NCBI GenBank assembly: GCA_018417955.1
Contig: JACTVC010000029.1
Coordinates: 310,001 to 374,000 of the forward strand
Direction: 5' to 3'
Length of the DNA stretch: 64,000 bases
Source: Laccaria trichodermophora
Taxonomy: Eukaryota; Basidiomycota; Agaricomycetes; Agaricales; Hydnangiaceae
Shown: positions 33,689 through 44,781 of the stretch, one piece after another
Layout: every line of letters starts with the position of its first letter
Numbering within the stretch: position 1 is the first letter of the stretch
Notes under the pieces: generated by a model
The model's input: only the letters and a program-made list of their open reading frames with translations
Databases searched by the model: none
Told to the model about the DNA's origin: nothing
Made by a program: the position numbers and the translations under genes

Positions 33689-35924
33689 GACGAAGGCTTA
33701 GGTCCCGGCGGGGGGCGAGGGAAGCAAAAGATTGTGGTAAGTGAAAGAAGTGTGTTTTAATCGTGAATCGATAAATTCCCGGGGTCTACGCCCAAGACGC
33801 CGGCCAAAAATTCCGTGCTTCTTTAGAACGGGACCGCGCATGCTTCACAGGTGCTAAAGCAGAAAGCGTTCACATTGTTACCGGCTTTTTGCGCTCATAC
33901 GACACGGGGGAGCATGAGGTTGACGGTCTTTGCGCCGATCAAGTTAAGGTGACCCCTGGATCGAAGCCTGGTGACCACAAAATCATGCGCCGCGAGCTCC
34001 ATGGAGCTCGTGAATATTGGCAAAATTCCTGGTGATTCTGAAATATTAGGAACGGGGGACTGAGTTGGCGGAAACAAATTCATCAACGGTCCACTCTTGA
34101 TTATCGATGCCATTGGGAGGGTCAAATCGGGACCCCGAAAGGCTAAAGCTCCCTCAGACCAGAAATTTGAGAAATTAGGCACTTTCTATGCCAGGCACTA
34201 GTATCCAGACGAGGTTTTTGGGACAGCTGCGAAGAAACCAGATCCAAGTCCGGATATACTTGAACTGGCGGGGGTTGTAAGAGAATAGGACATCCTACAT
34301 AGATTTGTCCAGATGGGTGTCAATGCCTTTTGCAAAGGAAAAATGCCAAAATAAGAGCCTCTTGGGTCTTGGCGTGGGAAACCCGATTTTCAACGCAAGG
34401 TTGTATCCAATCTGGCGAAAAACGTACGGGTAGGAAATCGGAATTGAGGGTATTTTGGGATCTATCTGAGGGAGCTTTGGAGGTCATGTCAAATGTCGAA
34501 ATGGCACCTGCTTTCGGCTTCTGTCGAGCAAACGTCCGAGCACCTCGTTGATCCCAGAGTTCACGCAAGGCCGCTCAGCTCGAATGTGCTGTCCTGAGAA
34601 TCATCGCTGAATGGCGACTATGCGTTAGGGAAGAGTTTCGATATGCGGCATGAAATTGGTAGTAGGTGACGGCGGTGCCAGACCTACGAGAAAACTTGAA
34701 ACTCCCCAAGTTCTCTCTGCCCGTCAAAACCCTCACCTGATTTGGCGCCTCAGAACCATCGGCCAGCCTTTTGAGTACCTGCCTGGCAGCCCTCTACAAT
34801 CGCATTGCCGAATCTGGTCACAAACACAAGTAGGTTCTTGCCATCTCTAGCAGAGCTTTTCAGCAGGACGCGATAGGTATTTCCTTACTACGTTCCTTCT
34901 TTGCGTCCATAGTCTTAGTTTACTTCGCAAACAATTCTAGGATAGAAGGAAGGGGGCTTACTGAAGCCAGTCATCGAATCAGGAGGAGTGTGACGCAATA
35001 ACGCCTGCCAAATCCCCCAAACATTTCGATTGAGCCTGCTGAAGTCTAGTAGAGGCGAAAATAATGCCACATGAATCCAATTTCGTAAATCACGCGAAAG
35101 AGTAAAAACGCACGTTTTCGTGACAAATTGAGTCGACGTTGAGTCAGTTGGATCCATCCGGGTCAGGTATTGCATGGAAAGACTTGTAATGAGAGATACG
35201 CGTACGGGGTGTGTACCTGGCTACAGCATCATCTAAAACCAGAAGAAATCCGTGTGCAAAGCGGAAGGGGAGGTGCAATAGTGGAATGCGGAGTTGACAT
35301 TTGGACGTGTTTGTTTATTGAGACAACTTTCCCACATAACGGGAGTTGCCGGCCTTCGGTATTACCTCCACCAAATTGCCACCAAACGCTAACATTTGAA
35401 ATGCCGAATTCTGAATCCTAATAGCTATTTTCTCCCTACCATATTCGCCAGTTTTGGTTTTGAGAACTGAACGCAGAAGCTGCGCTCTGAATTTCCGACT
35501 GGGTTACGCAAGGGTTACGCAAGGGTTACGGACGAAAGGAAATTAAGGCCCAGGGATGATCTTTGGATGCTAGACAGCGTAGGTTTGTCATTTGTATCGT
35601 TCAGGCGACTGTCAGTTTGACGAATGGGGTATATTTATTTGTGTAAAAACTGCATCCCAGCCAACAAGTCAAGATATCTAGTATCTCGTCAGGCCGAGTC
35701 TTGGTCAAGTCTTGGTCTCTATTGAGTAAGAGTTTATATGAGGCTGCGTAACAAGAGAAGTGATTTCATACCAGGATATTAACTTGTCTGAGGGAACTGT
35801 TCAGCGAAATGTTATTGATGACGGATAGAGAAGAAAAAAGTGATAGTCTTCACCAGCGTTTTTACAGCGCTTTACCCTTTGAAATGTTATTAAAGATATA
35901 GAAACGAGAAGGGGATGATCCTCA
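33689..35924. other. Intergenic, no convincing gene
   Basis: Short open frames only. A threefold 11-bp direct repeat (GGGTTACGCAA, period 11) lies at 35501-35530. Minus-strand frames at 33895-34182 and 34320-34568 have no recognisable domain and may be remnants. Confidence 0.45.
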
Positions 35925-36116
35925 CTAAGCGTTTCTGCAGCATCTCCAGCATGCTACGCCCTTTGGAAAGGCTTCATGTGGGAACCATCCATCGCTGCAT
36001 CTTTCAAGTCCTGGAGTGCAATCGCCAGTACAATACACGTCAACGCCGCCTGGGCTCGGGGCAGAAAAGACGAGTGGGGCGAGGCAGAGGAGCATGGTGG
36101 TCAAGGTGAACTTCAT
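35925..36116 (-). CDS. Six-cysteine small secreted peptide, copy 1
   Basis: 63 residues, intronless. A signal peptide (MKFTLTTMLLCLAPLVFSAP) precedes a compact domain with cysteines spaced C-x3-C-x6-C-x15-C-x2-CC. Its landmarks are SDGW, a Phe-x2-x-Gly, and CWRCCRNA at the end. The peptide at 61603-61785 has the same plan and a near-identical signal sequence, so the two are paralogues 25 kb apart. A TATAAAG sequence (36198-36204, minus strand) lies about 85 bp upstream of the ATG. Predicted: exported, disulphide-stabilised. It could be an antimicrobial-type peptide, an effector-like protein or a cell-wall ligand; I cannot choose. Confidence 0.75.
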   Translation of the reverse strand: MKFTLTTMLLCLAPLVFSAPSPGGVDVYCTGDCTPGLERCSDGWFPHEAFPKGVACWRCCRNA

Positions 36117-36197
36117 GGTACTATGGTTTTAGACTGTGGGTGAATCACTTGAGTTTGGAGAGATATTGTATTATTTTGAAAGCCATTCGACGCGTTC

Positions 36198-36204
36198 CTT
36201 TATA
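36198..36204 (-). promoter_or_regulatory. TATA-like box of the six-cysteine peptide gene
   Basis: TATAAAG on the minus strand about 85 bp upstream of the start codon at 36116, a normal spacing for a TATA-driven fungal secreted-protein gene. The paralogue at 61603 has a TATAAAAG about 100 bp upstream of its ATG, which supports the call. Confidence 0.5.
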
Positions 36205-38127
36205 GAGTATTTGCACGGAGGCTTTACGAAAGCCACATCGCGACGTCTCGTCTTTGGGAACGAAGGATTTACTACGGGAGCTCAAAGTAGACAGGACCGA
36301 CGCTTATCGTCGTGGTCGCTGGTCATGTGTCCCCGATTTGTCACCGAAGTAATAAGATTCATGGCTTCTTGAATAATATTCCAGCAACGGCATATTTAAA
36401 CTACAGTCGCGGACAATCAAACCCCGCTTGTTTTATAACTCACGACTTGAGTATTTTGGCACAAAACTAACCTCATATTCGGACTCCTAGAGCTCGAAAA
36501 TGTCAGAAAACGAATTTTCCGGGTTTTTTACACGTGATTTTTGGTTGCGCCAAAATTTTGGACAATTTCTATATGCCATATGGTATCTAATTATTACCCA
36601 ACACACTCGATCGCCATCTCTAATGTGGACCAGCAAGCATCCAGGACATTGATTACTCTCTCTTTTGCCATTTTGAAGTTTTTTTTGGTGTGTTCTTGGT
36701 ATCAGTATTTGCACCAACTCCAGTACTGCCATGACACATGAGAAGTGGTAAAAAAATGGGTTATGAAGAGTCATTAGTCATCAGCAAGTTAACAGTTTAC
36801 TTTCTGGCTTTTAGCTGCTTTTTAGCTTGCGACCAGCTGAAAAGTGTAAAAGCTGGAAAGCTAATCTACCGAAAATATGACATCCTAGCAGATCTCGAGA
36901 AACACTCAGATTACAAAAAATTACAATACTAATCTACCTCAAACCCCCTCCACCCCTATCTTGCCTTCAGATTCTCAGCAACAAACGGCGTGAGCTGTCA
37001 AGTAATTGAGTGGCACACACTATGAGAGGGAAGGAGCACTCTGTACCAGCAGTCCGTGGATGGAACAGGTCATGCTACAGTGTTGAGGAGTGGTGTCTTC
37101 TTTGGCTGCAAACAGCATCTGAGGATAGCTGCTGTGTTGCAGAAGTTGGCAAAGTGGGGGTGATGGTAAGAAGGAAGAGATGACGTGGCGACTGATGGCA
37201 ACACCACGTGAGTTGAATATTTGATCAATACAGCCAAACACCTCCACGTCACATCCTATATTCAACTCTCATCTACCAGCCTTCCCCTCTACCCCGCTCG
37301 GTCTACTGCATGTACTCTAGCCTGTTTTTGACCTTTGTTCCTTCATGGAATCACCTCTTTGAGCACCTCTGACGATGACGAGCCCATCTGGCGACGACTC
37401 GAAATGCAAAACGACGTAACATAACTCGGACAATCTTCCAGGACTGTGCGGGTGCGCTGTGCTGCTGCATCTACTGAAATCATAGTGTGCAGTCACATCG
37501 TGTTTTGGATCCTTGTTGACGATGGATTGCGGCAGGTTCAGAAGGCAGTCTGGTGTGGCAATTTGGTGTGCTCTTGAATATTCTTCTTATAAATTTCCCT
37601 CTGACAGATTCTTGATGCATCTCTCTGAGCTAGGTAGATTTCCGCGACGTTGGGTAGACTACGTAGTCAAGTAAATTTGCACTTTAGTTGCTAGTTTTTA
37701 CCTCGATTGCTCTTTTCTTTGACTTTTTTCTGCTTTTTCAACTTTTTTGTTTGCTGGCCAATAGCCGCTTTTTGGAAATTTTGGCCTGGCTTTTTAACTT
37801 GCGGCTTTTCCGGCTTTTCCGCCTTGTAGCCACTTGTACAAGTTGAAAAAAGTAAAGTGTGAAAGTCCTGATGTATTTCAATAGGATTAGAAGCTTTGTT
37901 AAAAACGGGCACTTATTGTCCTCCAAGACAGTTCATCTCATGATGCCATTGTCATTTTCTGTGAATTCCCATGAAATCGGGGATCTCATCTAGTGGATAT
38001 TTTTTATAACTATGTACTGAACTGTAATCAGTGCTCGAAACTGAGTCGATTGCATATTTTTAGCGAATTTTTAGTGGGCACGCCAAAAATTTGGGCTGAA
38101 ATTCTTGAAACTGCCTGTACCGCCTCA

Positions 38128-41100
38128 TAGGGCTGCGAACCGTAACCGTACACATACGGATATACGGGTAGATTTTACGGGTAGCCGTACCGTACCGTTG
38201 AGGTTGGAAATCAATTATTTACGGTACGGGTGCCAGACGGAAGTCTACCTTCATCAACCCGTATACTTACGGCCGTCGACGGCCGTATTACGGATATTAT
38301 TACACTGTACAGTTTGAAATGTCAGCGTCATGTGAGCAGTCAACTGACTCAACAGACCGTGTGACTTGTTACCCCATGAGCGTCTTATCTCTCGTTCAAC
38401 ATTCATCGCTCGTCAACACGGACCCAAATCGCCATCCCAAAGACAAATTCCAAGTGATTGGAATGATCATTCACCGCTGTCCTGGAGACTATCTGTCTCC
38501 CTTGACCCTTGTGATTTGTCTGGAGGCCGCAACGGGCAACGAGGAGGAATGGACGGCTCGCATTATAAGGACGACGTCCAAATGGGAGCTAATCAGCTCC
38601 GCTCTTTTGGTTGGCTCTACATTTCAACACTTCGTGGACTTGACGCTGTACTGAAGTTTCACGTTTCCAGCTTTAATGGGTCAGCATTATTTTCCGTATT
38701 TCTTAAACACTCATTTGGATTCCTTTATAGATATTATGACCACTTTGAAGACTCACGCGCACACGCGCGACCCCGGGAGACCCACTCGCGCTGTCTTGCA
38801 CCCATCATCCAAGCAAACTGTTGGATTTTCTGCAACAGCTTGGTTCCTGTCAATTTTCCTGCTGTTTGGCAGCCCGTTTTTCGTCACAGCTCTCCTCATC
38901 CTGTCTATCACAGCTTCATTCCCCTTTAATAGTCAGAGTCTTTTCTTGGCTGCAAACCTCGTCATTTCGTGGTCCAGAATATTCAATCGAGCCGTTTTAA
39001 ACATATTATTGAAGGTTTCACCTCTGGGAGTTACCGCTTTGATAGGTTACTTCCTTTTGCTTCTCGTGCTATGGGGTGCGTTTTTTTTTTCAAAAATGAA
39101 ATCATGGTTATTTTATATAATTCACAATACAGCCGCAATCATGTTTCCTAGTTTACTGCCATTTGATCGGATTATGAAGGGTATATTTTACCGTTATCGG
39201 TATCACCGCTCTCATGTATCGCATATGCGAATTGACCGCATGCGTCGTCTGGTTCACGAGGGGTTATTTACGATTTTTGTAACGCCATCTTCGGGGAAAA
39301 CGCTTTCAATGTGTAGGTGCTTATCAATTTCAAGATAAATGCTGCTAATCTGTTCGCAGTGGTCTCTGACAGTACAACCATCAATGATATTGAACACGAA
39401 CTGGCGCGGCGCGGCTTCTTCCCATCATACGACCAGGAATCATCTTATATCTCAATGACAAGCTCCCGCTACCATTACATTTCACACTCAAACACCATGA
39501 GGGATCTTCTTGCTGGCCCCCTCACTCATTTCCAGATTCGTTGTAGGTTTCTTGGTGGTTCAGGTCAGTTTTCGATTCAATTTAAATATGGGTCGTGGCC
39601 TGACTTTTGATTAGACCAATGTGCCCTCAACGCGGATGGAACTCTCAAAGATGCATCCGAAATTGAGTTTTTTAATGATGTTGATGATACAAGACCGATC
39701 GCTTCTATGAGCCGGGCATCTGGTATGTATCTGTTCCTTATTTTATCTGTAAATTTCTAACCATCGGACATCTTGTGCAGGCCGTTCGCGTGATAAAGCT
39801 CGGATGACGGAAATCATTGACGCAGAACGTGATACTCCGGACGATACCAAGGCGGTGCGGAAACGCAAAAGAAAGGCGAAGCCAAAGGAGACACGATCTG
39901 ATAAAGAGGACGACGATTTTGTTGGGTCCTCCAGCGATGCAGATTCAACATCACATGGTGAGGAATCTGATTCAGTCGAGATCACTCTCGAAGAGGTAAG
40001 CGCTTCTTGTTAATTCATTTCGAACCAACTCAATATACAATTTCAAGCTCGCGGATAGTCTCCCTTCAAAAACAATTCCCACGCGTTCTTGAAGTTCAAC
40101 TAAATCGAAGGGGAAAAGACGCGCAAACCAGCCAAAGAAGCGAAAGGTCGGCAATACCGGAGGTTCGGGGACAACTCAGCCCAGCCAGGTCTCACAGGTG
40201 ACATCACAAAATGCTCCGAAGGTTCGTCATCCTATATCTTACAATCTTATGTTTGAAAAGCTCATGATAACGAAGACCTCTGGGAAACGAAATCCTATCT
40301 ACCTATTCTATGAACAAGTCACGGTCAATGAGAAAGGAGAAGTCAGAGAGGAAGGCGATAAGCACTATAAGTGCTATCACGGCAATCGAAAAACATTTAC
40401 GATCACGAAGGCGATGAACTACAGTCTCAATGGTATGTTTTTTCAAAGCGTACAGTTGTAGTCATTTTGAAAAAAAAAAATTAAGGGTTAATCGGTCATT
40501 TGAAGAGCACGTTCCAGCCTATGCACCAGCTATACCTCGTACTCTATTCCCGCTCCCGTAATGGTATTCAACCTTCGCCTGAAGAGGTTTCTTATGCATC
40601 TGGAAAGCTGCCATTTGACGCCTCTATCCACGCCGAATACATAGAAAAACTCGACGCTCAAGCAGCCGGTATCAAAGAAGCTTTTGCCAGACAGCAAGCA
40701 AAAGCTGCTGTGGGTTTAGTTATTGCTTTCTATCAAAATAATTCTAACTACTCAAATAGGAACCTTGGGACCAGGGTAAGTTTGAGAAGCTCCTCGTCGA
40801 ATGGATTGCTGCTTGTGATCAACCATTTGACGAGGTGGAAAAACCCGAATTTATTGCAATGATGGAGTATGGTCGAGACCCAACCAAGTTTTCGCTGCCT
40901 CAACGAGAGGGTGTTCGACGGAGGGTGATGAAGCTCAGGGAAAACACAATTGAGGAAACTAAGGCAATGTTTGCGGTCAGTTTTTACGTCTTTGATAATT
41001 TCCCTCTACTGAATCTTATCACAGAATTTGACAAGCAAAATTAGCCTCTCTCTCGACGCATGGACATCAAGCAACTACTATGCATTTTTAGCTATTGTTG

Positions 41101-43253
41101 CTCACTACGTGACTGATGATGGATACTGCGGTAAGATTTGAGATTCAAATTGAGACCTCCTTCGTGAATTGTTGCTGACGCCGACTGCAGAGGAACTTCT
41201 CATAGATTTTCGTGAGCTGATTGGAGAGCATTCAGGCGAAAACATGGCAGCTGTTGTTTGGTCAACGTTAGAGCTGTATGATATTCAAAACAAGGTCTGA
41301 TCTCCATACGTGCATCGTTCAACTTGAGGGCTCAAGTTGTCCAGGTGATCGCTATTATGATGGACAACGCCAGCAACAATGACACGATGATGGATGCGAT
41401 CGAGGGTCGCTGTTTGGATGCGGGAATCGATTTCTCTGCCAGCCAATCGCGAATGCGTTGTATGCCGCATACAATACACTTAGCGTGCATCAAGGTATAC
41501 TCAAATTACCCGCCCCCCGTGAATCCTAGCTCACCAAATCAAAAACCCCTAGCTTCTCGAAGGTATCGGCCTAATATCAAAAGATACCAGTAAACGGGCC
41601 AGCTCTTCAAGTGTGAACTATCAAGATGACGTAAATGCTCCACTTCAACGTGAAGACGACATTGAGGCAGCCCTGGAAGAAGATGACGATACAGAGTCTG
41701 TCAGTGTAGACTCCTCGGAGAAGGTTCAGACAGCCGTTCAGAAAGTAGGTCAATGTACATGTCTGATCTGCTCTTGTCTAATGATGCTACAGCTTCGAAA
41801 AATTATCCGATCAGTGCGCTCGAGTCCCCAGCGCCGACAAAATTGGTTGATAGAAGTGTCACGGACGAACCCCGGAAAGCCTCCCCTTATGCTCATTCTT
41901 GACGTGAAGACTCGTTGGTCATCGACTCACCAAATGTTACGTAGGTTTCTTATCTTTTTTTTCATCAAGATGAATAGATCTCAACTTTCTCAGGTCGTGC
42001 CTTGGATTACCGTCAATCCGTGAACTCTTTCGTACACCTTAATGCTGATCTTTGGCCACATTTGCTGTCGGATGAAGAATGGCACACTATTGACCTCGTT
42101 ACAGCCTGGTTGAAGTCATTCCGCACTGCAACCTCTCAGATGTCTGCGACACGAACACCAATGCTCTCAACGACGCATGTCATTTTCCGCGGCCTTCAAG
42201 ACGAGCTCCGTGATATCATTCGAACCCTACCTAAAGACGTAGCTTCGCCCCGCTTGATTAAAGGGCTCACAGACGCTCATCGTAAACTGAGTGATTATTA
42301 TAATACCTACAATGAGTCACCTTTTTATATCTGGTCATCACGTATGTTGAAGATCTATTCACTGTTGATCTCGCTAACATACTTCAACTAGTCTTGGACC
42401 CACGCATCTCGTATATGGCTCTAAAGAATGAATTCAGGGATGATGCAGACCTTTCTGCTCACCTCGAGATCTCGAAAGCAAAACTTCAACGGTACTTCAA
42501 GGACAATTACCACACATCCCAACCCGCCGAATCCCAACATGCACCATTACCATCTACTTCTTCTATTTCTTCGTCCTCACATGTATCCAGTAGTGCGCCA
42601 GCCTCGCCGCAAAAGGATTTCACTTCTAGGTACGAACACACGCAGGTGGCTCCCGACGAGCTTGCAGAATTTTGGAGCCTGAAACGCGAAAATTTCAAAA
42701 CCTGTGACCCACTTCAATGGTGGTCGAGCAGAAAGGGTCAATTCCCGAATCTTTATCGCCTTTCCCGTGACATCTTTTCAATTCCAGGTAAGTTCTATCT
42801 CACAGGCATATGTTATGTGGTCCGAATTGACAATATATTCTGTAGGCTCGGCAGTGGCAGTTGAGCGTATTTTTTCAGGTGGCCGGGATACTATATCCCT
42901 TCGTCGTGCTAGTCTCAAGCCAGAAACCATACGGGTTCTGATGTTGGTCAAGAGAAGATTGATTCTAGCTCGTGAAAAGATTAAGGTCAAACTTCGTTCT
43001 ACCTAAGACTTATTCACTCCACCGTTTTCATTTACCATTTCGCTTCATCTAGTATACCTAGTTTTGAACCTCTAGTGTATTTTTTTTTTTTGTTCATCTC
43101 CGTAATACGGCCGTATACCTGTATTTATCACCCGTACCGTATCGTCGAGAGTTTTCTAGTTGACCTTTACGGTACAGGTCTGAGCTGAAGTGACCCATGA
43201 ACGCCCGTAAAGTATACGGCCGTAACCGTAATACGGTACGGTTCACAGCCCTA
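38128..43253 (+). mobile_element. Complete hAT transposon (5,126 bp)
   Basis: Terminal inverted repeats begin TAGGGCTGCGAACCGTA (38128) and, on the other strand, TAGGGCTGTGAACCGTACC (ending 43253). The 8-bp duplication CCGCCTCA flanks both sides (38120-38127 and 43254-43261), diagnostic of hAT insertion. The ends are rich in ACGG/CCGTA sub-terminal repeats. The element carries one multi-exon transposase gene and has landed inside the TA-flanked element described above. The perfect duplication implies a fairly recent insertion. Confidence 0.92.
39225..43006 (+). CDS. hAT transposase with N-terminal ubiquitin-like domain
   Basis: About 15 exons, roughly 1,000 residues. Exon 1 (39225-39312) and exon 2 (39360-39563) join to TIFVTPSSGKTLSMLVSDST, then TINDIEHELARRGFFPSYDQ, and end PLTHFQIRCRFLGGS. 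This has the length and pattern of a ubiquitin-like fold with a Gly-Gly end. Exons 3-4 (39615-39722, 39781 to about 39996) are acidic/basic with KRKRKAKPKE. A BED-like region follows (HYKCYHGNRKTFTITKAMNY). The RNase-H core has SLSLDAWTSSNYYAFLAIVA (first Asp), VIAIMMDNASNNDTM (second Asp) and RCMPHTIHLACIK. The C-terminal dimerisation block reads QWWSSRKGQFPNLYRLSRDI then SAVAVERIFSGGRDTISLRR with the third acidic residue. A TGA at 40090-40092 is avoided only if the intron ends at the AG at 40109-40110. Confidence 0.82.
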
Positions 43254-43945
43254 CCGCCTCATGGCCAGTGTGAATATTCTTCTAATATTCAATGCTAGTA
43301 TATTTTCACTCTACCAAGGCTCTGGACTCAGTTCGGCAGTCACAAAAAGGGGGCACAAAAATAAGCGGGGTTTGATTGTCCACGACTGTATATTTTTTTG
43401 GAAAAGTCTCATTAAGGGCTTCATTGTAGTATAAATTTGACTTACAAGCTGCAAGATTATGCCGAAATCTGTTCATTGCGATTCAAAGTAGTTGTGGTTG
43501 AAAAGCGATTTGATGCCATACGCCTTTACAAAGACAGTGGGAGATTTTTAGCTTCTGAAGAGACATAAATTGAAGGCCAAAGGCTGACCGAATATACGAC
43601 ACGCATTACTGCAAGACCAATAAGTGCCGCCCCATCTATTCTGAGCTCCCCGACTGTTTGAATGGCTTGAGTAAATGTCGGAATTGGGACAATATCAGGG
43701 AACTTGCTTCTGAAGACTGAATGTTGCAAATCCTCAGTTGTGGCGCTCATGGATCTATGCGGAGGCTTTCTGAAAGACATACCGCTCTTGTCCTTGGAAA
43801 CAGGGATAACACTGTGGACGCATGTAGGAAAGTATATTTCTTGGTCGAATGTCGGGAGTCGGGACAATATCGGGGCCTGCAAGGAGGAGTGACCAACGTT
43901 GTGGTTGATGCAATTTGAAGAGAATTCTTATTTGGTGCTGCGTAT

Positions 43946-44773
43946 CAAGGGGGTGGCAGAATGTGGATTTTGCATATACAGTCCCAAAAAAAATTAGGGC
44001 ACCTTCGACGTACCCCCTCTCCCCTTTACCCCCCAAAAAAGGAAATTTTCCAAGTTCCTATGTTGAAAACATAAAATTTTCAAGTTCCTAACTTCCTATG
44101 TTAAAAACATTTCGAGTTTCTACATGTGATGATGCTTCACTCCCATCTCCATACAAGTCTAACAGATGCAAGACTTCACTCCATGGCTAGCCTTGTGTTT
44201 TTATTTGGTTTTGTTGCCCCTCTGGGTGATGCTGCTCAGGAGAATTGTGTGCGTACCTGCCTGAGGCTGTACTTCTACAACAAGAAGAATTTGGTAGAGT
44301 TAGTAGGCTCACGCCGCACAGGAAGAAAAAAACATATGCAGGGCATTCAAGTGCTATACACATGCATGCGAGCATGGGGTCCTTCCCATACTAGTACCGA
44401 GTTTGTTGTACATTGGGGTGGTGAACAGCGGGATGCCGAGCACAGGGTGCGCAAATATGATACGGCTGCCAGAGCTGAGAGGCCTGAATGGATCATGAGC
44501 CTTCAACATCTAACCTCAGTGGCCCAGACACGGGGTAGTACATACTGAATGCAGCGTGAACACGGCATCCTGCAGGCGTTACAAAAAAGTTTGTATTGGC
44601 TCTCAGTTGTAGATTTGCAGCTTGCTGTACATCTGAACGCTCCAACTTCTTTGTGAGCATTATTCAGGCTAATTGGAAGGACTTTATACAGTAGGTCCCA
44701 AAAAAAAATTCGACCTCCTAGCGGATCCCCCCCCCTAACCCTATATGCAGGATCCACGTTCCGCCACCCCTTG
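43946..44773. mobile_element. Non-autonomous hAT-like element (828 bp)
   Basis: Left end CAAGGGGGTGGCAGAATGTG (43946). The right end, inverted, reads CAAGGGGTGGCGGAACGTGG and finishes at 44773. Flanks CTGCGTAT (43938-43945) and CTGCATAT (44774-44781) match at 7 of 8 positions and are read as an 8-bp target duplication that has since mutated. It contains a 140-codon open frame (44126-44548) with no recognised domain, and no transposase. The same terminus is found alone at 59545. Confidence 0.65.
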
Positions 44774-44781
44774 CTGCATAT

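Larger units (their letters stand above)
36404..43388. mobile_element. TIR element with TA target site (Tc1/mariner-type ends), interrupted by a hAT element
   Basis: The left end CAGTCGCGGACAATCAAACC at 36404 is matched by the inverted right end, whose last base is 43388. Over 31 bp the two repeats differ at two positions. Each is bordered outside by TA (36402-36403 and 43389-43390), the target site of Tc1/mariner elements. After removing the nested hAT (38128-43253) and its extra duplication, the element is about 1.85 kb. I saw no transposase in its remaining arms (36404-38119 and 43262-43388), so it is non-autonomous or decayed. Confidence 0.75.

Noticed and set aside
36487..38100. Search for a mariner transposase in the arms of the TA-flanked element
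   Set aside because: Open frames here are short, K/L/F-rich and show no DDE/D motifs or helix-turn-helix, so no transposase was called.
44126..44548. 140-codon open frame inside the 828-bp hAT-like element
   Set aside because: Although it starts with a hydrophobic run, there is no related frame in another copy to show constraint, so it is mentioned only within the element.
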